Shown here in pieces: positions 1 to 5,325 of a stretch of 5,325 nt of DNA (the stretch's first letter is position 1; each line of letters starts with the position of its first letter). This DNA comes from Streptosporangiaceae bacterium (lineage in GTDB: Bacteria > Actinomycetota > Actinomycetes > Streptosporangiales > Streptosporangiaceae): the NCBI GenBank assembly GCA_030045175.1, contig JASIBM010000603.1, forward strand, positions 1-5,325, read 5' to 3'. Position numbers and translations under genes: made by a program. The notes beneath the pieces were generated by a model. That model was given only the letters and a program-made list of their open reading frames with translations, searched no databases and was not told the origin of the DNA.

Positions 1-544
1 TCGCGATGGCCGCGATGAAGGCAAGCGTCGGGATGACGAACAGGCGGGCGGACTCAGCCACGCCCCACAGGTTCGCCGCCGTGATCAGCGCGAGCACGAT
101 CAGGCAGAGCGGCACCGTCGCGCCGTATAGCCTGGGGAACGCCGAGGTCAGGGCCTCGACTCCGGCGCTGACGCCAACCGCCGCGTTCAGCACGTAGTCG
201 ACGATCGGCGAGGCGGCTGCGATCAGGCTGGGCATCTTGCCGAGGTGGGTCCTCGCGACGGCGTAGGCGCCGCCGCCGCCGGGAAAGGCCGCGATGACCT
301 GGCGGTAGGAGAACACGAGCACGGCAAGCAAGATCACGATCGCCGCGGTGACCGGCAGCGTGTAGGCAAGGCCGGCGGTGCCCGCGGCGACAAGCACGAC
401 CACGATCGCCTCGGGGCCGTAGGCGACCGACGAGAGCGCGTCGAGCGACAGCGCCGCGAGGCCAGACAGCGTGGTAAGCCGGTGGCGCTCCTCTTCGTCC
501 GCCTCTGGCGTGGGCGCAACCTCAGCGGCCTCGTTCGTGGTCAC
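1..544 (-). CDS. APC-superfamily permease, KimA/YdaO-related (N-terminal part, truncated by window edge)
   Basis: This is a multi-spanning inner-membrane transporter of the amino acid-polyamine-organocation superfamily. 181 codons are visible and the C-terminus lies outside the window. After an acidic cytoplasmic N-terminus (residues 1-22) come hydrophobic stretches at about 26-55, 61-86, 105-136, 142-160 and 166-181, fitting the first five helices of an APC fold. Residues 34-44 (LDALSSVAYGP) and the glycine-rich FPGGGGAYAVA (87-97) are typical of the group that includes the Bacillus potassium importer KimA. DYVLNAAVGVSAG (116-128) matches the KimA helix that normally reads DY..T...S, but has Asn and Gly where I recall Thr and Ser. 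Potassium, amino acid or another solute are all possible substrates. The GTG at 544-542 is chosen because the conserved core follows at a normal distance; there is no Shine-Dalgarno upstream. I see no c-di-AMP riboswitch in the 169 bases before it, which also lack a convincing terminator or RNA gene. Confidence 0.85.
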   Translation of the reverse strand, partial: MTTNEAAEVAPTPEADEEERHRLTTLSGLAALSLDALSSVAYGPEAIVVVLVAAGTAGLAYTLPVTAAIVILLAVLVFSYRQVIAAFPGGGGAYAVARTHLGKMPSLIAAASPIVDYVLNAAVGVSAGVEALTSAFPRLYGATVPLCLIVLALITAANLWGVAESARLFVIPTLAFIAAIA

Positions 545-713
545 AAGTGCAATGAAAACACGTAAGCGAGCCGGAGTTGCGCGGTGGCGAGCCAGAACAC
601 AGGCCGAGCCGGGTCACCTAGGCGCAGCGTGGAGCCCTTACTGTCGCTGGAGCAGCAGCAAGGACACCACGTTGTCGGGAGGGAGAGGCTGGCTCGGGCG
701 ACCGGAGACGCTG

Positions 714-2351
714 TTAGGCGGTCAGGGCGCAGACTCGCCTGATCACCTCGGCGGGGCCGAGCACGCGGGCGACGCTGGCCAGGTCGGGGCTCCTGGTCGA
801 GCCGGTCAGGGCGACCCTGATGAGCTGCGAGGCTTCCCTGATCGACCCCGGGTAGGCGTCGGGGGCCTGCTTGTACTCCTTGGCGCTGGCGGCGAAGCCG
901 TGCTTGGTCGCCAGTTCCCTGATCTGGCCGAACCACTCGCCCGGATCGGCCAGGTCCTGGTAGCCGTCCACGAAGTCGGACGCGAACGCCCGGACAAGCT
1001 CCGCTGGCAGGTTGCCTAGCTGCGGGTCGCCCGGACGCACCAGCGTGAAGAGCGGGGCGAAGAAGAAGCCGTACGCGGTGCGGAAGTCTGACCACTTGCG
1101 CAGGTCCTTGCGCGGGTTCGCGACCCCGTCTCGCTCCACGGCCAGCGCGGCCAGGGCCAGGTCAGGCTCGGCGTCGAGCACGGCGGCGACCTGCGGGTCG
1201 TGGCCGGCGGCCCAGGTCCGCAGCGCGGCCAGGATCTGCTCGCCCGTCATCGTCGCGATGTAGTCGGCGCTGATGTCCTCCAGCTTCACCTGATCGATCA
1301 GCGGGCCCGCGCCGCCCAGGTCGGTGAGCTTGATCGGAGCCGCGAGCGCCTCGGGGAGCGGCAGTTCCGCCAGCGACCCGTTGGCAAGCCCGCGCAGGTA
1401 GTACAGCACCGCGCTGGCCGGGTAGCCGGCGTCGATGTAGAAGTCGACGCTCGCCTCCGGGTCCTTCCGCTTGGACAGCTTGCGCTTGCCGCCTGGTATC
1501 GGCTTCATCAGCAGGGCGATGTGGGCGTAGCCAGGCGGCTCGAACCCGAGCGCAGCGAAGAGCTGCAAGTGCATCGGGACCGAAGGGAGCCACTCCTCGC
1601 CCCTGATCACGAGGTTGACCCGCATCAGGTGATCATCGACCGCGTGGGCGAAGTGATAGGTGGGCAACCTTTCCGATGAATTGCCGGACTTGAGCAGCAC
1701 GACGTCGTTGTAATTGTCGTCGGCCTCCAGGGCGCCGCGGATGGCGTCGGTGAACTCGACCCGCCGGCCGGGCACCCCGGGCGAGCGGAACCTGACGACA
1801 TACGGCGCGCCTTCGGCGAGCTTCGCGCGCACCTGCTCGTCCGTCGCGTCCCGCCAGATCGCCCAGCGGCCGTAGTAGCCGGTCGGCACGTGGGCGTTCT
1901 CCTGCGCGCGACGGCTGCGCGCGAGCTCGTCGACGGTGGCAAAGCACAGGTAGGCCTTGCCCTCGCGCAGCAGCTCGCGGGCAAAGCTCTGGTAGATGGC
2001 CGCGCGGCGGGACTGCCGGTAAGGGCCGTAGTCGCCGCGGCCTTCTTCCTCGTCGGGGGCCAGGCCGAAGTAGCGGAACGCGCTCGCGAACTGCTCGATC
2101 GCACCCTCCACCTCGCGGGCCTGGTCGGTGTCCTCGATCCTGACCAGGTACCTGCCGCCAGAGCGGTGGGCGACGTCCTGGTCGACCATGGCGGTGTAGA
2201 TGCCGCCGATGTGGACGAACCCGGTGGGCGACGGGCCAAGCCGGGTGACCTTCGCGCCAGCTGGTAGCTCGCGGGGTGGGTAATGCCGCTCCCAGTGCTC
2301 GGGTTCCGGCAGGTCGGGCGCGAACAGCGGGTCGGCAAGGATCATAGTCAT
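714..2351 (-). CDS. gltX: Glutamyl-tRNA synthetase, long clostridial-type form
   Basis: This cytoplasmic class I aminoacyl-tRNA synthetase attaches glutamate to tRNA(Glu), and in lineages without GlnRS often also to tRNA(Gln). The Rossmann catalytic domain begins at GPSPTGFVHIGG (39-50), whose HIGG is the HIGH signature. RIEDTD is at 71-76, LPTYHFAHAVDDHLM at 229-243 and VIRGEEWLPS at 248-257. KLSKR (291-295) is the KMSKS loop. The rest forms the anticodon-binding region, including NPRKDLRKWSDF. At 545 residues, with a leader of about 30 residues (PEHWERHYPPRELPAGAKVTR) before the catalytic core, it resembles the roughly 550-residue clostridial enzymes more than the 480-500-residue actinobacterial GltX. 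It has no CxC zinc motif, only one Cys near 136. The second in-frame ATG (Met3, 2345-2343) is an alternative start, supported by the position of a putative -10 element. The gene is transcribed divergently from sbcD and ends with TAA. It could be a second GluRS copy. Confidence 0.95.
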   Translation of the reverse strand: MTMILADPLFAPDLPEPEHWERHYPPRELPAGAKVTRLGPSPTGFVHIGGIYTAMVDQDVAHRSGGRYLVRIEDTDQAREVEGAIEQFASAFRYFGLAPDEEEGRGDYGPYRQSRRAAIYQSFARELLREGKAYLCFATVDELARSRRAQENAHVPTGYYGRWAIWRDATDEQVRAKLAEGAPYVVRFRSPGVPGRRVEFTDAIRGALEADDNYNDVVLLKSGNSSERLPTYHFAHAVDDHLMRVNLVIRGEEWLPSVPMHLQLFAALGFEPPGYAHIALLMKPIPGGKRKLSKRKDPEASVDFYIDAGYPASAVLYYLRGLANGSLAELPLPEALAAPIKLTDLGGAGPLIDQVKLEDISADYIATMTGEQILAALRTWAAGHDPQVAAVLDAEPDLALAALAVERDGVANPRKDLRKWSDFRTAYGFFFAPLFTLVRPGDPQLGNLPAELVRAFASDFVDGYQDLADPGEWFGQIRELATKHGFAASAKEYKQAPDAYPGSIREASQLIRVALTGSTRSPDLASVARVLGPAEVIRRVCALTA

Positions 2352-2357
2352 AAGCTA
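2352..2357 (-). promoter_or_regulatory. Putative -10 element for a leaderless gltX transcript
   Basis: On the minus strand TAGCTT fits the actinobacterial -10 pattern TANNNT. Its last T lies seven bases upstream of the A of the second ATG of gltX (2345). That is the usual -10 to +1 spacing, so an mRNA starting there would be leaderless and begin at Met3. No recognisable -35 is present 16-18 bases further up, and no Shine-Dalgarno precedes either ATG. This is inferred from position and a short motif only. Confidence 0.35.
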
Positions 2358-2358
2358 T

Positions 2359-2374
2359 CGGCCTACATCGGCCG
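2359..2374. promoter_or_regulatory. Small inverted repeat next to the gltX -10 (possible operator)
   Basis: CGGCC and GGCCG flank a six-base spacer (TACATC). The repeat abuts the putative gltX -10 on its upstream side, inside the 123-base region shared by the divergent gltX and sbcD starts. A repressor or activator could bind here, but five-base GC-rich arms are common by chance in such DNA. I see no LexA/SOS box in this region. Confidence 0.15.
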
Positions 2375-2474
2375 TCCGTGCGCGTGCTTGGCTGTAGGCG
2401 CGCGACCTCGCGACACGCCGTCGTCGCAGGGTAGTGGCGGTCGGCGCGGCTGGGCGGGCCATCATTAGTGACTG

Positions 2475-3794
2475 ATGAGACTGCTGCACACGTCGGACTG
2501 GCACCTGGGCCGCACCTTGTACGGCGAGGACCTGCTCGCGCACCAGGCCGCGTTCCTCGACTGGCTGCTCGAGCAGGCGGTGCGGCACGAGGTGGCCGCG
2601 GTGCTGGTGGCCGGGGACATCTACGACAGGGCGGTGCCGCCCCCCGACGCGGTGGCCGTGCTCGATCACGCCCTGCGTGGCTTCGCCGACGCCGGGATCG
2701 CGATGGTCATCACGAGCGGCAACCACGATTCGGCGGTCAGGCTCGGCTTCGGCGGGCGGCTGAGCGAGCTGGCCGGCATCCACCTGCGCACCAGCGTCGC
2801 CGATATCGCCAGGCCCGTCGTGCTGGGCGGCGCCGACGGTGAGGTAGCCGTCTACGGCATCCCGTACCTGCTGCCAGACGCGGTCATGGCCGAGCTCGGC
2901 GCGGAGCGCTCGCATGCCTCGGTGCTCGCCGCGGCGACGTCGCTGATTCGCGCCGACGCCTGCGAACGCGGCATCGCGCGTACGGTCGTGGTCGCGCACG
3001 CGTTCGTCACCGGGGGACTGTCATCGGCTTCGGAACGGGACATCCGCGTCGGTGGAATCGGCGACGTGCCTGCGTCGGTGTTCGCGGGGCTCAGCTACGT
3101 CGCGCTCGGGCACCTGCACGGCCAGCAGACGATCACGACAGGAGTGGGCCTGCGGGCCGGCACGATTAGGTATTCGGGGTCGCCGCTGGCGTTCTCGTTT
3201 TCTGAGTGGCGGCAGGCCAAGTCGGTGACGCTGGTCGAGATCGACGAGGCGGGTCTTGTCACCACGACGAAGCTGCCCACGCCCGTGCCGCGGCGGCTGC
3301 GCGAGGTGCGCGGCAGGCTCGATGACTTGCTCGCCAGGGCCGGGACCGACCTGGCCGGACTGGCTGATGCCTGGGTCAGGGTGGTGCTTACCGACACGGC
3401 GCGGCCGGTCGCGCCGATGGAGCGGCTGCGGGAGAAGTGGCCGCACACGCTCGTGCTCGACTTCGCGCCGCAGGACGCGCCGGCCGAAGGAACGGCTGAC
3501 CTGCGCCGCATGGCGCAGACCACCGACCCGGTCGAGATCTGCGGGATGTTCGTGAAGTTCACCAGCGGCGGGCCGCCAGACAACGAGCAGCAGGCCGTGC
3601 TCGCCGACGTGGTCGGAGCCGCGCTGCATGGCGACCTGCCGGCCGCGCCGGCCGAGCCGTCGTTCGCCGAGCCCGTGCTGGCCGACTCCGTGTCCGCTGA
3701 GCCTGTGCTGGCTGAGCCTGTGCTGGCCGAGCCTGTGCTGGCTGACCGGGCGCTCGCTGAGTCCGTGTTCGCCATGATCGACGCGGCTGCCTGA
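2475..3794 (+). CDS. sbcD: SbcCD nuclease subunit D (Mre11-like phosphoesterase)
   Basis: This is the metallophosphoesterase subunit of the SbcCD complex, which works with the SbcC ATPase to open DNA hairpins, cut palindromes and clear blocked double-strand ends. All the metal-binding motifs are present: SDWHLG (D8, H10), AGDIYD (D48), SGNHDS (N83-D85), VVAHAF (H175) and ALGHLHG (H213, H215). The GxIRYSGSPLAFSFSE block (229-244) is typical of SbcD. Residues 245-390 would form the capping and SbcC-binding region. The 439-residue product is longer than a typical SbcD of about 380-400, because of a repetitive tail (393-432) made of AEPVL-like pentapeptides. The ATG at 2475 is chosen because LLHTSDWH must sit at the extreme N-terminus. 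There is no Shine-Dalgarno and no clear -10. The TGA stop overlaps the sbcC ATG by one base, so translation is probably coupled. Confidence 0.96.
   Translation: MRLLHTSDWHLGRTLYGEDLLAHQAAFLDWLLEQAVRHEVAAVLVAGDIYDRAVPPPDAVAVLDHALRGFADAGIAMVITSGNHDSAVRLGFGGRLSELAGIHLRTSVADIARPVVLGGADGEVAVYGIPYLLPDAVMAELGAERSHASVLAAATSLIRADACERGIARTVVVAHAFVTGGLSSASERDIRVGGIGDVPASVFAGLSYVALGHLHGQQTITTGVGLRAGTIRYSGSPLAFSFSEWRQAKSVTLVEIDEAGLVTTTKLPTPVPRRLREVRGRLDDLLARAGTDLAGLADAWVRVVLTDTARPVAPMERLREKWPHTLVLDFAPQDAPAEGTADLRRMAQTTDPVEICGMFVKFTSGGPPDNEQQAVLADVVGAALHGDLPAAPAEPSFAEPVLADSVSAEPVLAEPVLAEPVLADRALAESVFAMIDAAA
3651..3770 (+). repeat. 15-base coding tandem repeat, 8 units, in the sbcD C-terminus
   Basis: Eight in-frame 15-base units encode AEPSF, AEPVL, ADSVS, three AEPVL, ADRAL and AESVF (SbcD residues 393-432). 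The consensus is close to GCTGAGCCTGTGCTG. The central units are nearly identical and the outer ones are diverged, as expected for slippage or unequal exchange with decay at the edges. The array lies after the last conserved SbcD block and before an eight-residue C-terminus, so it forms an acidic, probably flexible tail. Gain or loss of units would keep the frame and leave the start of sbcC untouched. Confidence 0.85.
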
Positions 3795-5325
3795 TGCGGC
3801 TGCACTTGCTGGAGCTACAGGCGTTCGGGCCATTCGCGACGCGGCAGCGGATCGACTTCGACCGGCTCTGCGGCAGCGGTCTCTTTTTGCTCGAGGGCCC
3901 GACCGGCGCAGGGAAGACAACCGTGCTCGACGCCATCACGTTCGCACTCTACGGCGGGCTCGCCGGGACGGAATCCGGGGAGGATCGGCTGCACTCCGAC
4001 TTCGCGGACCCGGACCTAGAGCCGTCCGTGACGCTTGAATTCTCCGTGCGCGGGGTCCGCTACCAGGTGAGCAGGGTTCCCGCGCATCAGCGTCGCAAGC
4101 GGCGCGGCGACGGGTACACGGTCATCCCGATGCGGGTCCACCTGCGGCGAGCCGAGCCTGGCTCGCGGGGGGATTCCGGGGTGTCGTCCCCCCGGGGTGA
4201 GCACAGTCGGGGGGATTGCGGGGTGTCGTCCCCCCGGGGTGAGCACAGTCGGGGGGATTGCGGGGGGTCGTCCCCCCGGAACCAGCACCGGTGGGTCACG
4301 TTGTCCGCGAACAAGGCCGAGGTCGGCGACCTGATCACCACCGCCGTCGGCCTCAACCGGGCACAGTTCAGCCAGGTGATGCTGCTGCCGCAGGGCGAGT
4401 TCGCGCGATTCCTGCGCTGCGACGACGACGCCAGGCGAGCCGTCCTCACCAAGCTGTTCGGTGCCCAGCTCTACGACGCCATCACCGCGGAGCTCGACTC
4501 GCGCAGGTCGGCGGCCGTTCGCGCGCGCCAGCAGGCGCAGGCCGAGGTTGCCAGCGCGGTGTCGGCGGCGGCCGAGGCCGCCGGGCTCGACGCCGACGCA
4601 CGCGGCGAGCTGCTCGGCCTGCCTGCCGCCGACCGTGGCGTTCGGTTCAAGCAGGTCAGCGACGAGCTCGCGGCGCTGGTCGGCCTGGCAGGCGAGGCGC
4701 TTGAGCTTGCGACCGGCCAGGCGCAAGCGGCCCTGGCGGCCGAGCGGTCGGCCACCAGGCAGGCCGGCTTGATCACGCGGCTGACGGACGCGCTCGCGCG
4801 GTTGGCCGAGCACGAGGCCGGCCGGCCCGCCCGCGATGAAGCAGCGGGTTTGCTCGATGCGGCTCGCCGCGCCGAGCCGGTCTGGCCGCTGCTCGGCGTG
4901 CTCGATGAGGCGCAGGCGGCCGCTGACGCCGCCCGGCGCGTGCTACGCGGCATGCAGACCAGCTCGGACGCGCCCTCTGCTGATAACAGCAAGATATGGC
5001 CGGTGCCGTCGAGTGCAGGCCGGGCCGGCCAGTCGGGTGCGGGCCGGGCCGAGCCGTCGGGTATAGGCCGGGCCGGCCAGTCGGGTGCGGGGCGGGCCGG
5101 CCAGTCGGGTGCGGGGCGGGCCGCAGGACCGGTCACGTCGCCCCTTGCTGATAACAGCAAGGGGCGGGCGCTGCCCGCGTTCACGAGCGATGACGCCGAG
5201 TTCGTCAGGAACGCAAGCCGGAACGCGACCGTCCGAGCCCAGGCCAGCCATAATCGGGCGATCGAGCTGGCAGGCCTTGTTGATAATGAATCGGCATTGC
5301 CATCCCTGGTGATGGCGGCTGGAGA
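3794..5325 (+). CDS. sbcC: SbcCD nuclease subunit C (Rad50/SMC-like ATPase), N-terminal half, truncated by window edge
   Basis: This is the ATPase and coiled-coil subunit that binds SbcD and DNA ends and gates nuclease activity on hairpins and double-strand ends. 510 codons are visible; the zinc hook, second coil, signature motif and Walker B lie beyond the window. Walker A is GPTGAGKT (35-42), after MRLHLLELQAFGPF and LFLLE. The conserved block FSQVMLLPQGEFARFL (192-207) contains the Q-loop region. From about 208 an Ala/Glu/Arg-rich stretch forms the ascending coiled coil. Two low-complexity in-frame inserts break the normal pattern: residues 125-166 in the head (14-residue repeats) and about 395-456 in the coil region (8-residue repeats between two ADNSK copies). 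No frameshift or stop is seen. The ATG shares its A with the TGA of sbcD, implying translational coupling. The frame stays open to the window end, so the gene looks intact so far. Confidence 0.95.
   Translation, partial: MRLHLLELQAFGPFATRQRIDFDRLCGSGLFLLEGPTGAGKTTVLDAITFALYGGLAGTESGEDRLHSDFADPDLEPSVTLEFSVRGVRYQVSRVPAHQRRKRRGDGYTVIPMRVHLRRAEPGSRGDSGVSSPRGEHSRGDCGVSSPRGEHSRGDCGGSSPRNQHRWVTLSANKAEVGDLITTAVGLNRAQFSQVMLLPQGEFARFLRCDDDARRAVLTKLFGAQLYDAITAELDSRRSAAVRARQQAQAEVASAVSAAAEAAGLDADARGELLGLPAADRGVRFKQVSDELAALVGLAGEALELATGQAQAALAAERSATRQAGLITRLTDALARLAEHEAGRPARDEAAGLLDAARRAEPVWPLLGVLDEAQAAADAARRVLRGMQTSSDAPSADNSKIWPVPSSAGRAGQSGAGRAEPSGIGRAGQSGAGRAGQSGAGRAAGPVTSPLADNSKGRALPAFTSDDAEFVRNASRNATVRAQASHNRAIELAGLVDNESALPSLVMAAG
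4166..4291 (+). repeat. 42-base coding tandem repeat, 3 units, with G6/C6 hairpins, in sbcC
   Basis: The units are 4166-4207, 4208-4249 and 4250-4291. Units 1 and 2 differ at one base; unit 3 differs from unit 2 at seven bases, six of them in its last 12. Each unit starts on a codon boundary and encodes 14 residues of the type RGD(S/C)GVSSPRGEHS (SbcC 125-166). Every unit has a G6 tract near its start and a C6 tract in the middle. Unit 3 contains a perfect 7-bp stem, CGGGGGG/CCCCCCG, with a TCGT loop (4261-4278). Unit 1 can form CCGGGG/CCCCGG (4176-4195). The array falls between Walker A and the Q-loop block. Confidence 0.9.
4976..4993 (+). repeat. First copy of the ATAA-loop palindrome in sbcC
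   Basis: TCTGCTGATAACAGCAAG matches the palindrome at 5144-5161 at 16 of 18 positions. The two mismatches are at its left end, which shortens the perfect arms here to five bases (TGCTG/CAGCA). It encodes SADNSK (SbcC 395-400), in the same frame as the second copy, and marks the left edge of the second low-complexity insert. Confidence 0.75.
5009..5128 (+). repeat. 24-base coding tandem repeat, 5 units, in sbcC
   Basis: Five contiguous 24-base units begin at 5009, 5033, 5057, 5081 and 5105. They share a core resembling TCGGGTGCGGGCCGGGCC. Each encodes eight residues, roughly S-G-A-G-R-A-G-Q (SbcC 406-445), with variants such as AEP in unit 2 and an Ile in unit 3. Units 1 and 3 differ at three positions, while units 4 and 5 are identical over their first 19 bases, which suggests recent duplication at the right side. 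The peptide is Gly/Ser/Arg-rich and cannot form a heptad coil. The array lies between the two palindrome copies. Confidence 0.9.
5139..5166 (+). repeat. Perfect 12-bp stem-loop containing the second palindrome copy
   Basis: The left arm CGCCCCTTGCTG (5139-5150) and the right arm CAGCAAGGGGCG (5155-5166) are exact reverse complements around an ATAA loop. The inner 18 bases (5144-5161) repeat the sequence at 4976-4993. The DNA encodes SPLADNSKGR within SbcC (about 449-458) and closes the second insert. No T-tract follows and the reading frame continues, so it does not look like an intrinsic terminator. Confidence 0.85.

Noticed and set aside
545..713. A possible c-di-AMP (ydaO) riboswitch, tRNA or terminator between gltX and the permease.
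   Set aside because: I could not find the conserved riboswitch blocks, a cloverleaf, or a GC stem with a T-tract. An imperfect palindrome at 663-676 is too weak to call.
541..1095. A 184-codon minus-strand frame overlapping the 3' end of gltX and running into the gap before the permease.
   Set aside because: It is a shifted shadow of gltX with Arg/Pro-rich composition and no recognisable motif. The gltX frame has full family similarity to its own stop.
4166..4267. RGD tripeptides (RGDS/RGDC) in the SbcC repeat, resembling integrin-binding motifs.
   Set aside because: SbcC is a cytoplasmic DNA-repair protein. The tripeptide follows from the CGGGGGGAT part of the DNA repeat.
4166..5166. Repeat arrays as a CRISPR locus.
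   Set aside because: The units are contiguous without unique spacers, are in frame with sbcC, and no cas genes are in the window.
5139..5166. The strong hairpin as an intrinsic terminator.
   Set aside because: No T-run follows on either strand, and it lies within an open sbcC frame.
4016..5184. Long open frames on the minus strand opposite sbcC (about 265 and 237 codons).
   Set aside because: They run antisense to a clear SbcC frame with Walker A and Q-loop motifs, and their low-complexity composition comes from the GC bias and the repeats. No family resemblance is visible.
5276..5290. CTTGTTGATAATGAA, a possible third decayed copy of the palindrome (encodes LVDNE, compare LADNS).
   Set aside because: Only the first 11 bases match well (one mismatch), the right arm is missing, and no hairpin forms. 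Chance similarity is as likely.

Overview
The window is GC-rich DNA with strongly G/C-biased third codon positions, one GTG start and no clear Shine-Dalgarno sequences ahead of the starts. Together with the gene content, this suggests a high-GC actinomycete. I cannot name a genus.

Layout. Positions 1-544 (minus strand) hold the N-terminal third or so of an APC-superfamily permease related to the KimA/YdaO group, cut by the window edge. A 169-base gap with no convincing gene, RNA or terminator follows. Positions 714-2351 (minus) encode a full-length 545-residue glutamyl-tRNA synthetase of the long type familiar from clostridia. A 123-base divergent intergenic region (2352-2474) separates it from a plus-strand pair: sbcD (2475-3794, complete) and sbcC (3794 to the window end, about the first half). 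The stop of sbcD and the start of sbcC share one base, so they are very likely an operon encoding the SbcCD (Mre11-Rad50-like) nuclease, which processes DNA hairpins, palindromes and blocked ends.

The unusual content lies inside the SbcCD operon. Three in-frame repeat arrays with different unit lengths interrupt or extend otherwise normal proteins. A 15-base array (8 units) makes an AEPVL-type C-terminal tail on SbcD. A 42-base array (3 units) with G6/C6 tracts and hairpin potential sits in the ATPase head of SbcC, between Walker A and the Q-loop motif. A 24-base array (5 units) in the SbcC coiled-coil region is bounded by two copies of a palindrome, CTTGCTGATAACAGCAAG, one of them inside a perfect 12-bp stem. 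All unit lengths are multiples of three. The last two look like palindromic coding-sequence inserts, similar in principle to the Rickettsia palindromic elements, and they sit in the gene for a hairpin-cleaving enzyme. This is the best candidate for something undescribed, but it rests on sequence inspection alone.
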